Positions 32,934-41,381 of a stretch of DNA of 64,000 nucleotides are shown here, piece after piece. Positions within the stretch are counted from its first letter, which is position 1. Each line of letters starts with the position of its first letter. This DNA is from Spirosoma sp. SC4-14 (GTDB lineage: Bacteria > Bacteroidota > Bacteroidia > Cytophagales > Spirosomataceae). Position numbers and translations under genes: made by a program. The notes under the pieces were generated by a model. That model ran no database searches and had not been told where the DNA came from. It saw only the letters and a program-made list of their open reading frames with translations. The stretch covers positions 3,775,001 to 3,839,000 of the forward strand of contig NZ_CP147518.1 in NCBI RefSeq assembly GCF_037201965.1, given 5' to 3'.

Positions 32934-34269
32934 CCTGAAAAACAATTTATCAAGAACCGACCGGCTTTGGCTGGCCGGTTCTTTTATGCTCTTTTTTATC
33001 ACTACGGCGTGGGGGCAACTACCCGACGAGTCGACAGTAAAGCGTTGTGGTACAACAGAATACGAAAAGTTTGTGCTCCAGATGCGAAATCCGCAACGAG
33101 CCCGGCAAGTTAATGAATTGAACCGTCGAATTGAGGAAGCGAAAGCATCGGGGAAGATGGCTCGTCTGGCTGATAACGATACCGTTTATCGAATCCCAAT
33201 TGTGGTGCACGTGATTCACAATAATTCATCAGGAGTAGTAGGCGGGATCAACAATTCGAATATCTCCGATGAACAGATTGCCTCGCAGATTCAGGTTCTC
33301 AACGAAGATTACCGGCGGCAATCAGGTACAAATGGCTACAATACCAGCCCTATCGGTGCCGACGCCAAAATTGAGTTTTATCTGGCGACCACCGACCCAA
33401 ATGGGCAGCCGTCTAACGGCATAACCCGACATTATTACGCGCAGAAATCCTCCTTCAATGTATTTACGGACGATGTTCTGTTGTCACAGATTGCCTACTG
33501 GCCCAGTGATCGGTATCTGAATATATGGGTTACTACGTTGCAGGGAAACTATCTGGGGTATACCCAATTCCCAACAGCGGCCGACACACTTCAGGGGCTA
33601 CCTACCGTTACGGATGAAATGGTGGATGGCTCCATTATCGACTACCGGTATTTTGGTCGGCAAACCGGAACCGTAACCAGTTCGCTCTATGCATTGGGCC
33701 GAACAACAACGCATGAGATAGGGCACTGGCTCGGGCTGATTCACCCCTGGGGCGATGCCAATTGTGGCGAAGATTACGTAGCCGATACGCCCCTGATGCA
33801 GGATCGGTCGGATTCGCCCCGAAACTGCACCCAAACCTATTCGAACTGTACGGGCACGCAAGTTCGGGATATGCTTGAAGATTATATGACCTACTGGCCC
33901 GATAACTGCATGAACCTGTTTACGCAGGGACAGGTAGACCGGATGCGGGCCGTATTGCAGTTAAGTCCTCGCCGGGCAAAACTCCTGAAATCATTGTCGG
34001 CTTTGCCCGAAACCGAAACCCTGACAATCAACGTCTACCCTAATCCGACGGGGTCAGATAAGCCAACGGTCGACGTTCAGTTAAAAGGGTTTCAATCCTT
34101 TTCGGTCGATCTGCTGGATATGAGTGGTCGGCAGGTGCGAACCATTAGTTATACGGATGCACCCAGTACCCGCGTTAGCCTTTCGGTCGACGGTTTGGCG
34201 TCCGGATTATATGTCGTTCGCGTTAAAACAGCGAATGAGAGTTCGAGTAAACGGTTGCTGGTCCAGTAA
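32914..34269 (+). CDS. Secreted M43-type zinc metalloprotease with T9SS sorting domain
   Basis: From the ATG at 32914 a signal peptide (LWLAGSFMLFFITTAWG) is followed by a metzincin protease of the pappalysin/cytophagalysin group: the zinc-binding HEIGHWLGLIHPWG (HExxHxxGxxH) around residue 270, and the later MLEDYMTYWPDNCMN containing a probable Met-turn. Cysteines in the NCGEDYVADTPLM region suggest a disulfide. The C-terminal 85 residues are a short T9SS type A sorting domain (INVYPNPTGSDKPTVDVQL and LASGLYVVRV). The extracellular protease is overlapped with phoH by 20 bp. A start at 32890 is also open but is interior to phoH. Confidence 0.9.
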   Translation: MKKQVNSLKNNLSRTDRLWLAGSFMLFFITTAWGQLPDESTVKRCGTTEYEKFVLQMRNPQRARQVNELNRRIEEAKASGKMARLADNDTVYRIPIVVHVIHNNSSGVVGGINNSNISDEQIASQIQVLNEDYRRQSGTNGYNTSPIGADAKIEFYLATTDPNGQPSNGITRHYYAQKSSFNVFTDDVLLSQIAYWPSDRYLNIWVTTLQGNYLGYTQFPTAADTLQGLPTVTDEMVDGSIIDYRYFGRQTGTVTSSLYALGRTTTHEIGHWLGLIHPWGDANCGEDYVADTPLMQDRSDSPRNCTQTYSNCTGTQVRDMLEDYMTYWPDNCMNLFTQGQVDRMRAVLQLSPRRAKLLKSLSALPETETLTINVYPNPTGSDKPTVDVQLKGFQSFSVDLLDMSGRQVRTISYTDAPSTRVSLSVDGLASGLYVVRVKTANESSSKRLLVQ

Positions 34270-34377
34270 AAAAACAGTAGTTTGCGATGAGAGACGTCGG
34301 TTTCTCCGGTTTGATTATGGATGTCTGTACTGAAAACCTGTCGGTGCGGCAGCCGTTCATGAAGAGTTTGCGAGCGT

Positions 34378-34830
34378 ATGATTACTGTTTTACCAATATC
34401 CAGCCCTTCTGATCTGGAGACGGTGTTTGCCATTCGACGAACTGTCTTTGTCGATGAGCAGCACGTGAGCCCTGAGGAAGAATATGATGAATTTGAAACG
34501 ACCAGCACACACTTTCTGGCTCAGTATGATGGTGTTCCGTGCGGTACGGCCCGCTGGCGACGCACATCTAACGGTGTTAAGTTAGAGCGATTTGCCGTTC
34601 TGGACACCTATCGGGGCAAAGGGGTTGGAAAAGCGCTTGTTCGGGCTGTGCTCGACAATGTGTTTAGTCAGCAACCCGAACCCATCGAAAGTATTTACCT
34701 GCACGCACAAGTAACGGCAATGCCCCTCTATGCTTCATTTGGCTTTGTGCCGGTAGGGGCTATGTTTGAAGAAGCCGGTATCCAGCACTATAAAATGGTC
34801 TTACCGGGTTCGGCATACATACAGGAATGA
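34378..34830 (+). CDS. GNAT-family acetyltransferase
   Basis: A GNAT protein of 150 residues: VFAIRRTVFVDEQHVSPEEE is the N-terminal part with the alpha1-alpha2 region, ERFAVLDTYRGKGVGKALVR contains the acetyl-CoA-binding motif A (RGKGVG), and the C-terminal PLYASFGFVPVGAMFEEAGI ends with the typical FEEAGIQHYKM. The substrate cannot be inferred. The ATG at 34378 is preceded by an AG-rich stretch. It overlaps the comEC gene by 4 bp (ATGA), so these two are translationally coupled. Confidence 0.88.
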   Translation: MITVLPISSPSDLETVFAIRRTVFVDEQHVSPEEEYDEFETTSTHFLAQYDGVPCGTARWRRTSNGVKLERFAVLDTYRGKGVGKALVRAVLDNVFSQQPEPIESIYLHAQVTAMPLYASFGFVPVGAMFEEAGIQHYKMVLPGSAYIQE

Positions 34831-36959
34831 AAGGCCATCCGTTTGTCCGTTATGCTGCCGGACTGATTGCCGGAATAATCAGTTATGTTCAGTGGCCCGA
34901 AGGATCTGTAGTTCCATGGCTGGCTCTGTTAGTAGGAGTTGGTTTGTATGGTTGGGGCTATGGCCGCTGGAAAAAGCAGACAGTTAAGTCTATTCAGATA
35001 CGGCAGGGCATTGGCGGACTCCTGATTCTTTTGGCGGTGGGCTGGGCGATTACCTATCAACGAACGGCCAGCAATCGGCCGGACAACATTAGCCACCTTC
35101 GGGATACCCTACAGGCTTATGAAGGAGTTGTGTCGGTACAACCTGAAGAACGCGCCAAAACCTATCGGGTCGAGCTGGAACTGAATCGGGGAAAATGGTC
35201 GGCAACCGATAGCCTGAGTCGCTGGCGACCGCTGAGCGGCCGGGTTATTGTTTATCTGGACAAAATCGGACAAACGATGCCACGCTATGGCGAAGTCTGG
35301 CTGGTGTCGGGTGCGCCACGCCCGATCGACCCCCCGCTGAATCCCGGTGAGTTTAATTACAAACAGTATCTGAGCTACCGGAATATCTATCACCAGCAGT
35401 ACCTGCGGCCGTTTCAACGGACTATTTTAACCTACGATCCACCCAGTTTCAGTACCCGATTGGCGACGTCCGTAAACCGTTGGGCCGACAGTGTGTTTGT
35501 GAGTAAAATCGGTAGCCGGGCTGAATATGGCATTGTCAATGCTATGATTCTGGGTATACGCGACGACCTGGATACCGAATTATACCGGGCTTATTCGGCG
35601 GCCGGAGCTGTTCATGTGCTATCGGTGTCAGGTTTACACGTTGGGATTCTGTTTGCCGTTTTAACATTCCTGCTCAGTTTTCTGATCAGGCGACCGCACG
35701 GAAAAATATTGATGGCGGGCCTGCAACTGACCGTTTTGTGGTTCTATGCGCTCGTTACGGGCTTTTCACCCCCCGTAATCCGCTCGGCAGGTATGTTTTC
35801 GTTGCTGATACTAGCCAATACCTTCGGTCGGCAGCAGCAACTGGCCAATACGCTGGGTGCGTCGATGTTTTTTATTCTCTGCGTTGACCCATACGCTTTG
35901 TTTTCGGCGGGTTTTCAGTTGTCATATCTGGCCGTGGCCGGTATCGGGAGCTGGCAGTCGTCGCTCTATCAGACCTTCTCGTTTCGAAATAAGTGGCTAA
36001 ACCGGGTATGGGAACTAACGGCCGTTGCACTGGTAGCTCAGCTCATTACCTATCCACTGGGTGTCTTTTATTTTCATCAGTTTCCTACTTATTTTCTGCT
36101 GGCAAATCCAATCGTCATTGTCATGTCGGAGCTGTTGCTGCCCCTGGCGATGGCAACACTGGCGTTGAGCTGGGTGCCGTATGTAGGCGACTGGTTGGGC
36201 TGGCTATTGCAGAAAACGGCCTGGTTACTCAACTATGCCGTTGCGCAGACAGGGCAGTTGCCGGGAGCTGTGTGGGATGGCTTGTGGCTTTCTCCATTGG
36301 CCATGCTACTGACGTATTCTGTTATTTTTTGTGGAGTGACCATGCTGATTACACGCCAGCGAGCCTATATCTGGGCAACATGCGTGTGTGCCGTTGTGCT
36401 TTCGGGCGTTTTGCTCTGGGGTATCTACCAACAGGCCACTCAACAGCGGTTGGCCATTCATTTTCTGCCGCACCGTACGGCTGTGAGCCTGACCGATGGA
36501 CACTCCAGCACCTTGCTGACGGATCTGGATACGACCGATACGCGGTCATACGATTTTTATCTGAAAAATACGTTTGGCCAATGGGGCATTTCAAAGCCTA
36601 AGATCGTAAATGCACGGTACATCAATAACGAGACGAGCCGCATCGAAAACCCGCTTCCGGCATTGTTTCAGACGTCAGATTATACACTGTGGGTATGGCA
36701 TACGAAAACCCTGTTGCTCGTCAATCGGTTTTCGGGGCGCAACCGCTGGAAATTGCCCGCCGTTGTCGATTATCTCATCATCCGCCGAAATGCCTTGCAG
36801 CATTGGAATCAATTGAACGGAAGGGTAGTTGCCCGACACATTATTTTCGATGATTCGAACAAAACACCATTAACGGACAGGCTCTTGCAGGAAGCCCGAC
36901 AACAGCATATTTCGTGCTATTCGGTTCGGCAAATGGGCGCATATATGGCTGATCTGTAG
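34827..36959 (+). CDS. comEC: ComEC/Rec2-family competence membrane protein
   Basis: The 710-residue polytopic protein has an N-terminal pair of hydrophobic stretches, then the ComEC competence core from about 230-510 with 7-9 membrane segments (VLSVSGLHVGILFAVLTFLL, and SPPVIRSAGMFSLLILANT). The C-terminal 170 residues after the last helix contain LAIHFLPHRTAVSLTDGHSS and YLIIRRNALQHWNQ but lack a metallo-beta-lactamase HxHxDH signature, so the nuclease domain of longer ComEC proteins appears degenerate or absent. It would form the DNA-translocation channel across the inner membrane. The start codon overlaps the GNAT gene by 4 bp. Confidence 0.88.
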   Translation: MKGHPFVRYAAGLIAGIISYVQWPEGSVVPWLALLVGVGLYGWGYGRWKKQTVKSIQIRQGIGGLLILLAVGWAITYQRTASNRPDNISHLRDTLQAYEGVVSVQPEERAKTYRVELELNRGKWSATDSLSRWRPLSGRVIVYLDKIGQTMPRYGEVWLVSGAPRPIDPPLNPGEFNYKQYLSYRNIYHQQYLRPFQRTILTYDPPSFSTRLATSVNRWADSVFVSKIGSRAEYGIVNAMILGIRDDLDTELYRAYSAAGAVHVLSVSGLHVGILFAVLTFLLSFLIRRPHGKILMAGLQLTVLWFYALVTGFSPPVIRSAGMFSLLILANTFGRQQQLANTLGASMFFILCVDPYALFSAGFQLSYLAVAGIGSWQSSLYQTFSFRNKWLNRVWELTAVALVAQLITYPLGVFYFHQFPTYFLLANPIVIVMSELLLPLAMATLALSWVPYVGDWLGWLLQKTAWLLNYAVAQTGQLPGAVWDGLWLSPLAMLLTYSVIFCGVTMLITRQRAYIWATCVCAVVLSGVLLWGIYQQATQQRLAIHFLPHRTAVSLTDGHSSTLLTDLDTTDTRSYDFYLKNTFGQWGISKPKIVNARYINNETSRIENPLPALFQTSDYTLWVWHTKTLLLVNRFSGRNRWKLPAVVDYLIIRRNALQHWNQLNGRVVARHIIFDDSNKTPLTDRLLQEARQQHISCYSVRQMGAYMADL

Positions 36960-37002
36960 CGACCCAGTTGCCGAACCACCTGAATAAAACAGGGCTTTGG
37001 GC

Positions 37003-37995
37003 TTACTCAATTCGCACCAGTGCCCGGCCCTGCATCCTGCCGTTCAAAATGGTTTGAATGGCATCCGGTAAGTCCGAAAGCCCAATTTCGTGAACCAGAG
37101 TGTCGAGCGTGTCAGGTTTCCAGTCGGTAGCCAGGTTTTGCCAGATGGCTGCCCGCTTTTCGCTGGGAAATTCAACCGAGTCGATACCGGCTAACTGGAT
37201 TCCACGCAGGATGAAAGGAAAAACGGTGGTGTTTAATTCGCCCCCATTTACCATACCGCAGGCGGTAACGGTACCGCCGTAATGAACACATTTCAGTAGG
37301 GTTGCCAGCACATTTCCTCCCACAGTATCGATGGCTCCCGCAAAACGGGTCTTTAGCAGGATTTTACCCGACGTATCGTCCAGTTCGGCGCGGTTGATGA
37401 TGTCACTGGCTCCGATTGAGGTTAGAAAATGATGGGAGGCCGCTTTGCCGCTGACCGCCGTTACGGTGTATCCCAATCGGTGTAGAATGGCAATGGCTAT
37501 GGAACCAACTCCGCCCGTGGCGCCCGTAACCCCAATGCTACCTGTATCGGCTGTTACACCATTTTTTAATAAGGCGGCTACACTCAGGCCGGCTGTAAAA
37601 CCGGCGGTTCCGTAAATCATGCTTTCCCGCAGCGATAGTCCTTTGGGTAGTCTGACCACCCAGCGGGCCGGAACGCGAATATATTGAGCAAAACCGCCAC
37701 TTGTATTCATCCCCAAATCAAACCCCGTAACAAGTACTTCATCGCCGACTTTCCAGTCGGGGTGATTGGTGCTTTCAATTACGCCAGCCGCGTCGATACC
37801 GGGTGTGTGGGGGTAGGTGCGGGTAACTCCCCGATTGCCCGAAGCCGATAACGCATCCTTGTAGTTTAAGGACGAATAGCGAACCCGGATAAGGATGTCG
37901 CCTTCTGGTAAGTCATTGATGGTTTTAGTAACAATTGCGGATGCATAGCCGTTAGCCGATTCGGAGACCAGCAGGCATTGAAAGGTAGTTTCCAT
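37003..37995 (-). CDS. Quinone oxidoreductase, YhdH/AcuI type
   Basis: An MDR-superfamily protein (330 aa) with the AcuI/YhdH features: RVRYSSLNYKDALSASGNRG, TPGIDAAGVIES, GFDLGMNTSGGFAQYIRVP, and the Rossmann motif VTGATGGVGSIAIAILHRLG. The YhdH/AcuI type reduces acrylyl-CoA or a similar enone with NADPH; the substrate here is not proven. No zinc-site cysteines are present. It lies 12 bp downstream of the next oxidoreductase gene on the same strand, so both form a two-gene operon opposite an AraC-type regulator. Confidence 0.88.
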   Translation of the reverse strand: METTFQCLLVSESANGYASAIVTKTINDLPEGDILIRVRYSSLNYKDALSASGNRGVTRTYPHTPGIDAAGVIESTNHPDWKVGDEVLVTGFDLGMNTSGGFAQYIRVPARWVVRLPKGLSLRESMIYGTAGFTAGLSVAALLKNGVTADTGSIGVTGATGGVGSIAIAILHRLGYTVTAVSGKAASHHFLTSIGASDIINRAELDDTSGKILLKTRFAGAIDTVGGNVLATLLKCVHYGGTVTACGMVNGGELNTTVFPFILRGIQLAGIDSVEFPSEKRAAIWQNLATDWKPDTLDTLVHEIGLSDLPDAIQTILNGRMQGRALVRIE

Positions 37996-38007
37996 GACGT
38001 AGAATTT

Positions 38008-38949
38008 TTACAACGTTACAACAACTTTTCCGACCGTTCGCCCACTTTCGACCTGTTTGTGCGCTTCTGCCATTTCAGAAAAAGGAAAAGTTTGTGAAAC
38101 GTGAGGTTTCAGAATGCCTTGCTGCATCAGCTTTGCCAGTGCGTGCATATCGTTGCCATTGGATTGGACCATGGTGAAAAAACTATGTACTCCTTTCGCT
38201 TTCGCTTTCTCATTGGCCGAGTCGTGTAAACCCGTTGGAATACTGATGAGTGTACCGCCGGGTTTTACGACGTCCAGCGATCGGTTGATTAAATCGCCCC
38301 CTATTGTGTCCAGTACAAAGTCAAGGTCATAAACCACGTCTTCAAACCGTTCTGAGCGATAATCGATATGCTGATCGGCTCCCAGATGCATGACAAAATC
38401 GCGGTTGGCAGCCGAAGACGTTCCAATCACATAGGCTCCCAGGTGTTTGGCCAGTTGTATGGCAAAATGACCAACTCCGCCCGAAGCGGCATGGACCAAT
38501 ACCCGTTGCCCCGGCCGGATCGTTGCATGTTGGGTGAGGTCCTGGTAAGCAGTAAGAGCGGCCAGGGTAGCGGCTGCCGCCTGTTCGTGACGAATAGTAG
38601 CCGGTTTTAGCGCCAGTTGCGAAGCCGGAACAGCTACGTACTCGGCATATGCTTTGCCGTGCCCCGGAAAATTAACCATGCCAAAAACTTCATCGCCAAC
38701 CGAAAACGTATTTACCCCACGCCCTACTGCCGTTACGATACCCGAAATATCCCAGCCCAGAATTAGTGGGTGTTCGTTTTTGATGCGCCCGGCTATTCCT
38801 TTTCCTATTCTGGTTTTGACATCGACGGGGTTTATACTAATTGCCTTTACCCGAACAAGAACCTCAGTTGCACCAATGGCAGGAATGGGTAATTCTGAAA
38901 AAACGAACTGATCGACGCCACCGAAACCATTCAATATGATTGCATTCAT
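38008..38949 (-). CDS. NADP-dependent quinone-type oxidoreductase
   Basis: Another medium-chain reductase (313 aa) without zinc-ligand cysteines. Features: ELPIPAIGATEVLVRVKAIS, VKTRIGKGIAGR, LGWDISGIVTAVG, GQRVLVHAASGGVGHFAIQL (the NADP-binding AxxGGVG motif) and the terminal SGRTVGKVVVTL. It is likely to reduce quinones or unsaturated carbonyls. The divergent AraC-family gene starts 89 bp away, so it is the likely regulator of this pair. Substrate not predictable. Confidence 0.88.
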   Translation of the reverse strand: MNAIILNGFGGVDQFVFSELPIPAIGATEVLVRVKAISINPVDVKTRIGKGIAGRIKNEHPLILGWDISGIVTAVGRGVNTFSVGDEVFGMVNFPGHGKAYAEYVAVPASQLALKPATIRHEQAAAATLAALTAYQDLTQHATIRPGQRVLVHAASGGVGHFAIQLAKHLGAYVIGTSSAANRDFVMHLGADQHIDYRSERFEDVVYDLDFVLDTIGGDLINRSLDVVKPGGTLISIPTGLHDSANEKAKAKGVHSFFTMVQSNGNDMHALAKLMQQGILKPHVSQTFPFSEMAEAHKQVESGRTVGKVVVTL

Positions 38950-39038
38950 TTTTCTGTACTAAGTTGATGATGCAAATTTGTACTGATTAGTGGGGTTCTT
39001 TCTGGTAGAAATTTTCTCTTTTTCGGTATTTTTACGCC

Positions 39039-39911
39039 ATGAAAAAGGAAAGTTTGTACAAGCCGTTTGAGATTGTTCATAAAACCCTCGACAAATGTGG
39101 TAAGGCCGAGCACAAACACCTGTTTTTTGAGCTGGTATACATCATCTCAGGAACCGGTAAGCAGTGTATTAACCAGAACACATTTTCGTATCGGGCTGGG
39201 CACATGTTTCTGATTACGCCCGACGATTGTCACTCATTTGACGTGGAGAGTACAACAGAATTTTTCTTCCTGCGCTTTACCGACATATATATCAAGTCGG
39301 GAGTATTTCAGAACGGCGACATACAGCGGCTTGAATTTATTCTGCAAAATGCCAATCACCAGCCCGGTTGTATTCTGAAAAACCTGACCGACAAGCTTCT
39401 GGTGAAGCCTATTGTTGAGGCTATCATTCGCGAATATGTCAACCGTGATCTCTACAATAACGAACTGATACAGCAATTGGTGAATACGCTGATTGTGGTT
39501 GTTGCCCGCAATATTGCCCGGTATCTGCCCGAGCAGGTCGATGCCCATACCGAAGCGATGGCACTGGACATGCTGAACTACATTCAGAACAATATTTATT
39601 TCCCCGAAAAAATACGGGCCGAAGCTGTGAGCCGTGAGTTTGGGATTTCGGAAAATTACCTGGGGCGGTATTTTAAGAAACACACCCATCAAACCATGCA
39701 GCAGTACATCATTAACTACCGCACTAAACTAATTGAAGCCCGCTTGCTGCACAGCGATAGGCGCATTAACGAAATTGCCGATGAACTCGGGTTTACTGAT
39801 GAAAGCCATCTGAACAAATTTTTCAGAAAACAACGAGGAATCAGCCCTACTACCTTTCGGCGGCAGGGGATGGTAGGCGTATCTGAGAACGAAAGACTAC
39901 GTAGTGCGTAG
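39039..39911 (+). CDS. AraC-family transcriptional regulator
   Basis: An N-terminal cupin-like ligand domain (about 10-150; HLFFELVYIISGTGKQCINQ, GHMFLITPDDCHSFDV) and a C-terminal pair of HTH motifs (FGISENYLGRYFKKHTHQTM, and IADELGFTDESHLNKFFRKQ), matching the AraC/XylS signature. The ligand is unknown. It diverges from two oxidoreductase genes with an 89-bp intergenic space, so it probably controls them (inference). The gene converges on a Spy-like secreted protein with only 11 bp between stops. Confidence 0.92.
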   Translation: MKKESLYKPFEIVHKTLDKCGKAEHKHLFFELVYIISGTGKQCINQNTFSYRAGHMFLITPDDCHSFDVESTTEFFFLRFTDIYIKSGVFQNGDIQRLEFILQNANHQPGCILKNLTDKLLVKPIVEAIIREYVNRDLYNNELIQQLVNTLIVVVARNIARYLPEQVDAHTEAMALDMLNYIQNNIYFPEKIRAEAVSREFGISENYLGRYFKKHTHQTMQQYIINYRTKLIEARLLHSDRRINEIADELGFTDESHLNKFFRKQRGISPTTFRRQGMVGVSENERLRSA

Positions 39912-39922
39912 CCAGGAACGGG

Positions 39923-40456
39923 CTAATTTACCGCTTTGCTGAGCGTATCTTTGCGGGGAGCGGGTGGACGGAACCCACCAATTTCTTTCTTCATTGCCTC
40001 TTTCTTCGACTGATACAGATCCCATTGTTCGGGAGTAAGAATTGGATGAAGTTTATCTTCTTTTTCCTCGTTCAGCATCAGCATCATATCCTGAATCTGC
40101 TTGATAGCTTCGGGTTTGGGACGTCCTTCTCCTTTGCCGATAATATCTTTGATTGCATCCTGCTGGACGCTGGCATATTCATTATTGAGGTTTCTGACTG
40201 CCTTGGCCTGTTCTTTGGTTAACGACAGATTTTCTTTCAGCCATTTGGTTTCCTTATTGGCCATATCGCCCGCAATGTTGGGAATGGAGCGGGGGGTGCT
40301 GGTCATGCCCTGGCTGATATTGCCGCCACCACGTCCGTAGCCGCCGTAGCCATAACCACCATAACCACCGGGGTATTGCCCCAGGCTATAGTGACTGAAA
40401 AACAGGCCGGTAAGCATACTGACGATAAAAAGGTACGGTGTCAAACGGGTTTTCAT
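39923..40456 (-). CDS. Secreted Spy/LTXXQ-like protein with Gly/Tyr-rich segment
   Basis: From the ATG at 40456 the protein has a signal peptide (YLFIVSMLTGLFFSHYSLG), a Gly/Tyr-rich repeat (GGYGGYGYGGYGRGGG) and a helical region with LSLTKEQAKAVRNLNNEY and ILTPEQWDLYQSKKEAM, the paired LTxxQ motifs of the Spy/CpxP-like family. These are small periplasmic chaperones or stress sensors. The frame extends to 40525, but the M24 start puts the signal sequence at the N-terminus. Convergent with the AraC-type regulator; no partner genes. Confidence 0.7.
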   Translation of the reverse strand: MKTRLTPYLFIVSMLTGLFFSHYSLGQYPGGYGGYGYGGYGRGGGNISQGMTSTPRSIPNIAGDMANKETKWLKENLSLTKEQAKAVRNLNNEYASVQQDAIKDIIGKGEGRPKPEAIKQIQDMMLMLNEEKEDKLHPILTPEQWDLYQSKKEAMKKEIGGFRPPAPRKDTLSKAVN

Positions 40457-40636
40457 GAGTACAAATTTTATGGAACCACAGTATCTAAGTACGAATTTCG
40501 TTAAAAAAGTGGAACAATACCGCATCCTGGTCGGATAATCACTCCGCCAAGTTCAGTTATGGAAACCGGCTGACTCACTGTAAGGAAAGAGGAAAAATCC
40601 TAAACTTTTCTCGTACACAGTCCGTTAGCCTAGTGT

Positions 40637-41308
40637 ATGGAAACGCTCGAAAAAATCCGTAAGGCGTACACGGAGTACGTTCTTGAAAACGGAAAACAAC
40701 CCACCTCCGTTTTCCAGTTTGTTAAAAAACTGAAAATTTCTGAAGCCGACTTCTACAACGATTATGCATCGTTCGATGCTATCGAAGCCGACGTTTGGCT
40801 TACGTTTTTTAATGAAGCCAAAGCCACTGTCGAAGCCGACGAAACGTATCTGGGTTATTCGGTTCGGGAGAAACTGCTGGCTTTTTACTATACCTGGATC
40901 GAATTGCTTAAATCTCAGCGAAGTTTTGTGGTCTACAGTTTTGGCAGGCTACGCGAAGAAAGCAAAGGGCAGGGAGGGCCGACTGCCGGTCTGAGCCGGT
41001 TTAAACCCAAATCGCAGGTGCTGAATCCATTTAAGGATGCGTTTTTCGACTATATCCGTGATTTACTGGCCGAAGGACGAGAGAGCCGGGAAGTAGAGCC
41101 GCGCCCGTTTGTCACCGACCGTTATCCCGATGCATTTTGGATGCAAACGCTTTATTTGCTCGATTTCTGGGTTCGTGACGTTAGTAAAAATTTCGAAAAA
41201 ACGGATACTGCTATCGAAAAAGCTGTCAATACAGCTTTTGACCTCATCGGGCGTTCTCCGCTCGATACCCTGTTTGACTTCGCTAAGTTTATCTATCAAA
41301 ATAAATGA
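40637..41308 (+). CDS. TetR-family regulator, Bacteroidota-type
   Basis: The protein has a TetR-like N-terminal HTH (about 1-55; IRKAYTEYVLENGKQPTSVF, KLKISEADFYNDYASFDAIE) and a helical C-domain with ELLKSQRSFVVYSFGRLREE and FWMQTLYLLDFWVRDVSKNF. The HTH recognition helix (EADFYNDYASFD) keeps the aromatic YxxF pattern of the TetR DNA-binding family. Because the next gene follows with a 73-bp hairpin region and in the same direction, it may regulate or be co-transcribed with the ABC1 kinase gene; the two co-occur in Cytophagales. Ligand unknown. Confidence 0.75.
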   Translation: METLEKIRKAYTEYVLENGKQPTSVFQFVKKLKISEADFYNDYASFDAIEADVWLTFFNEAKATVEADETYLGYSVREKLLAFYYTWIELLKSQRSFVVYSFGRLREESKGQGGPTAGLSRFKPKSQVLNPFKDAFFDYIRDLLAEGRESREVEPRPFVTDRYPDAFWMQTLYLLDFWVRDVSKNFEKTDTAIEKAVNTAFDLIGRSPLDTLFDFAKFIYQNK

Positions 41309-41373
41309 TTGAGTGATTGACTTGCTGAATGACACTAAACCAAGCTATTCAAGAAGTCAATCACTCAATCATT
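41304..41373. repeat. 20-bp perfect inverted repeat between tetR and ABC1 genes
   Basis: AATGATTGAGTGATTGACTT at 41304-41323 pairs perfectly with 41354-41373 around a 30-nt spacer. The left arm contains the TetR stop codon. It starts with the same AATGATTGA as the hairpin at 23782-23820. No T tract follows on the plus strand, so it is less likely to be a terminator and more likely to be a repeat or an mRNA-processing element within the tetR-ABC1 transcript. Confidence 0.65.
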
Positions 41374-41381
41374 CAATATAT

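Noticed and set aside
34827-36959. Possible complete DNA-uptake operon around comEC
   Set aside because: No comEA, comFC, dprA or pilus genes are adjacent; the upstream coupled gene is a GNAT enzyme.
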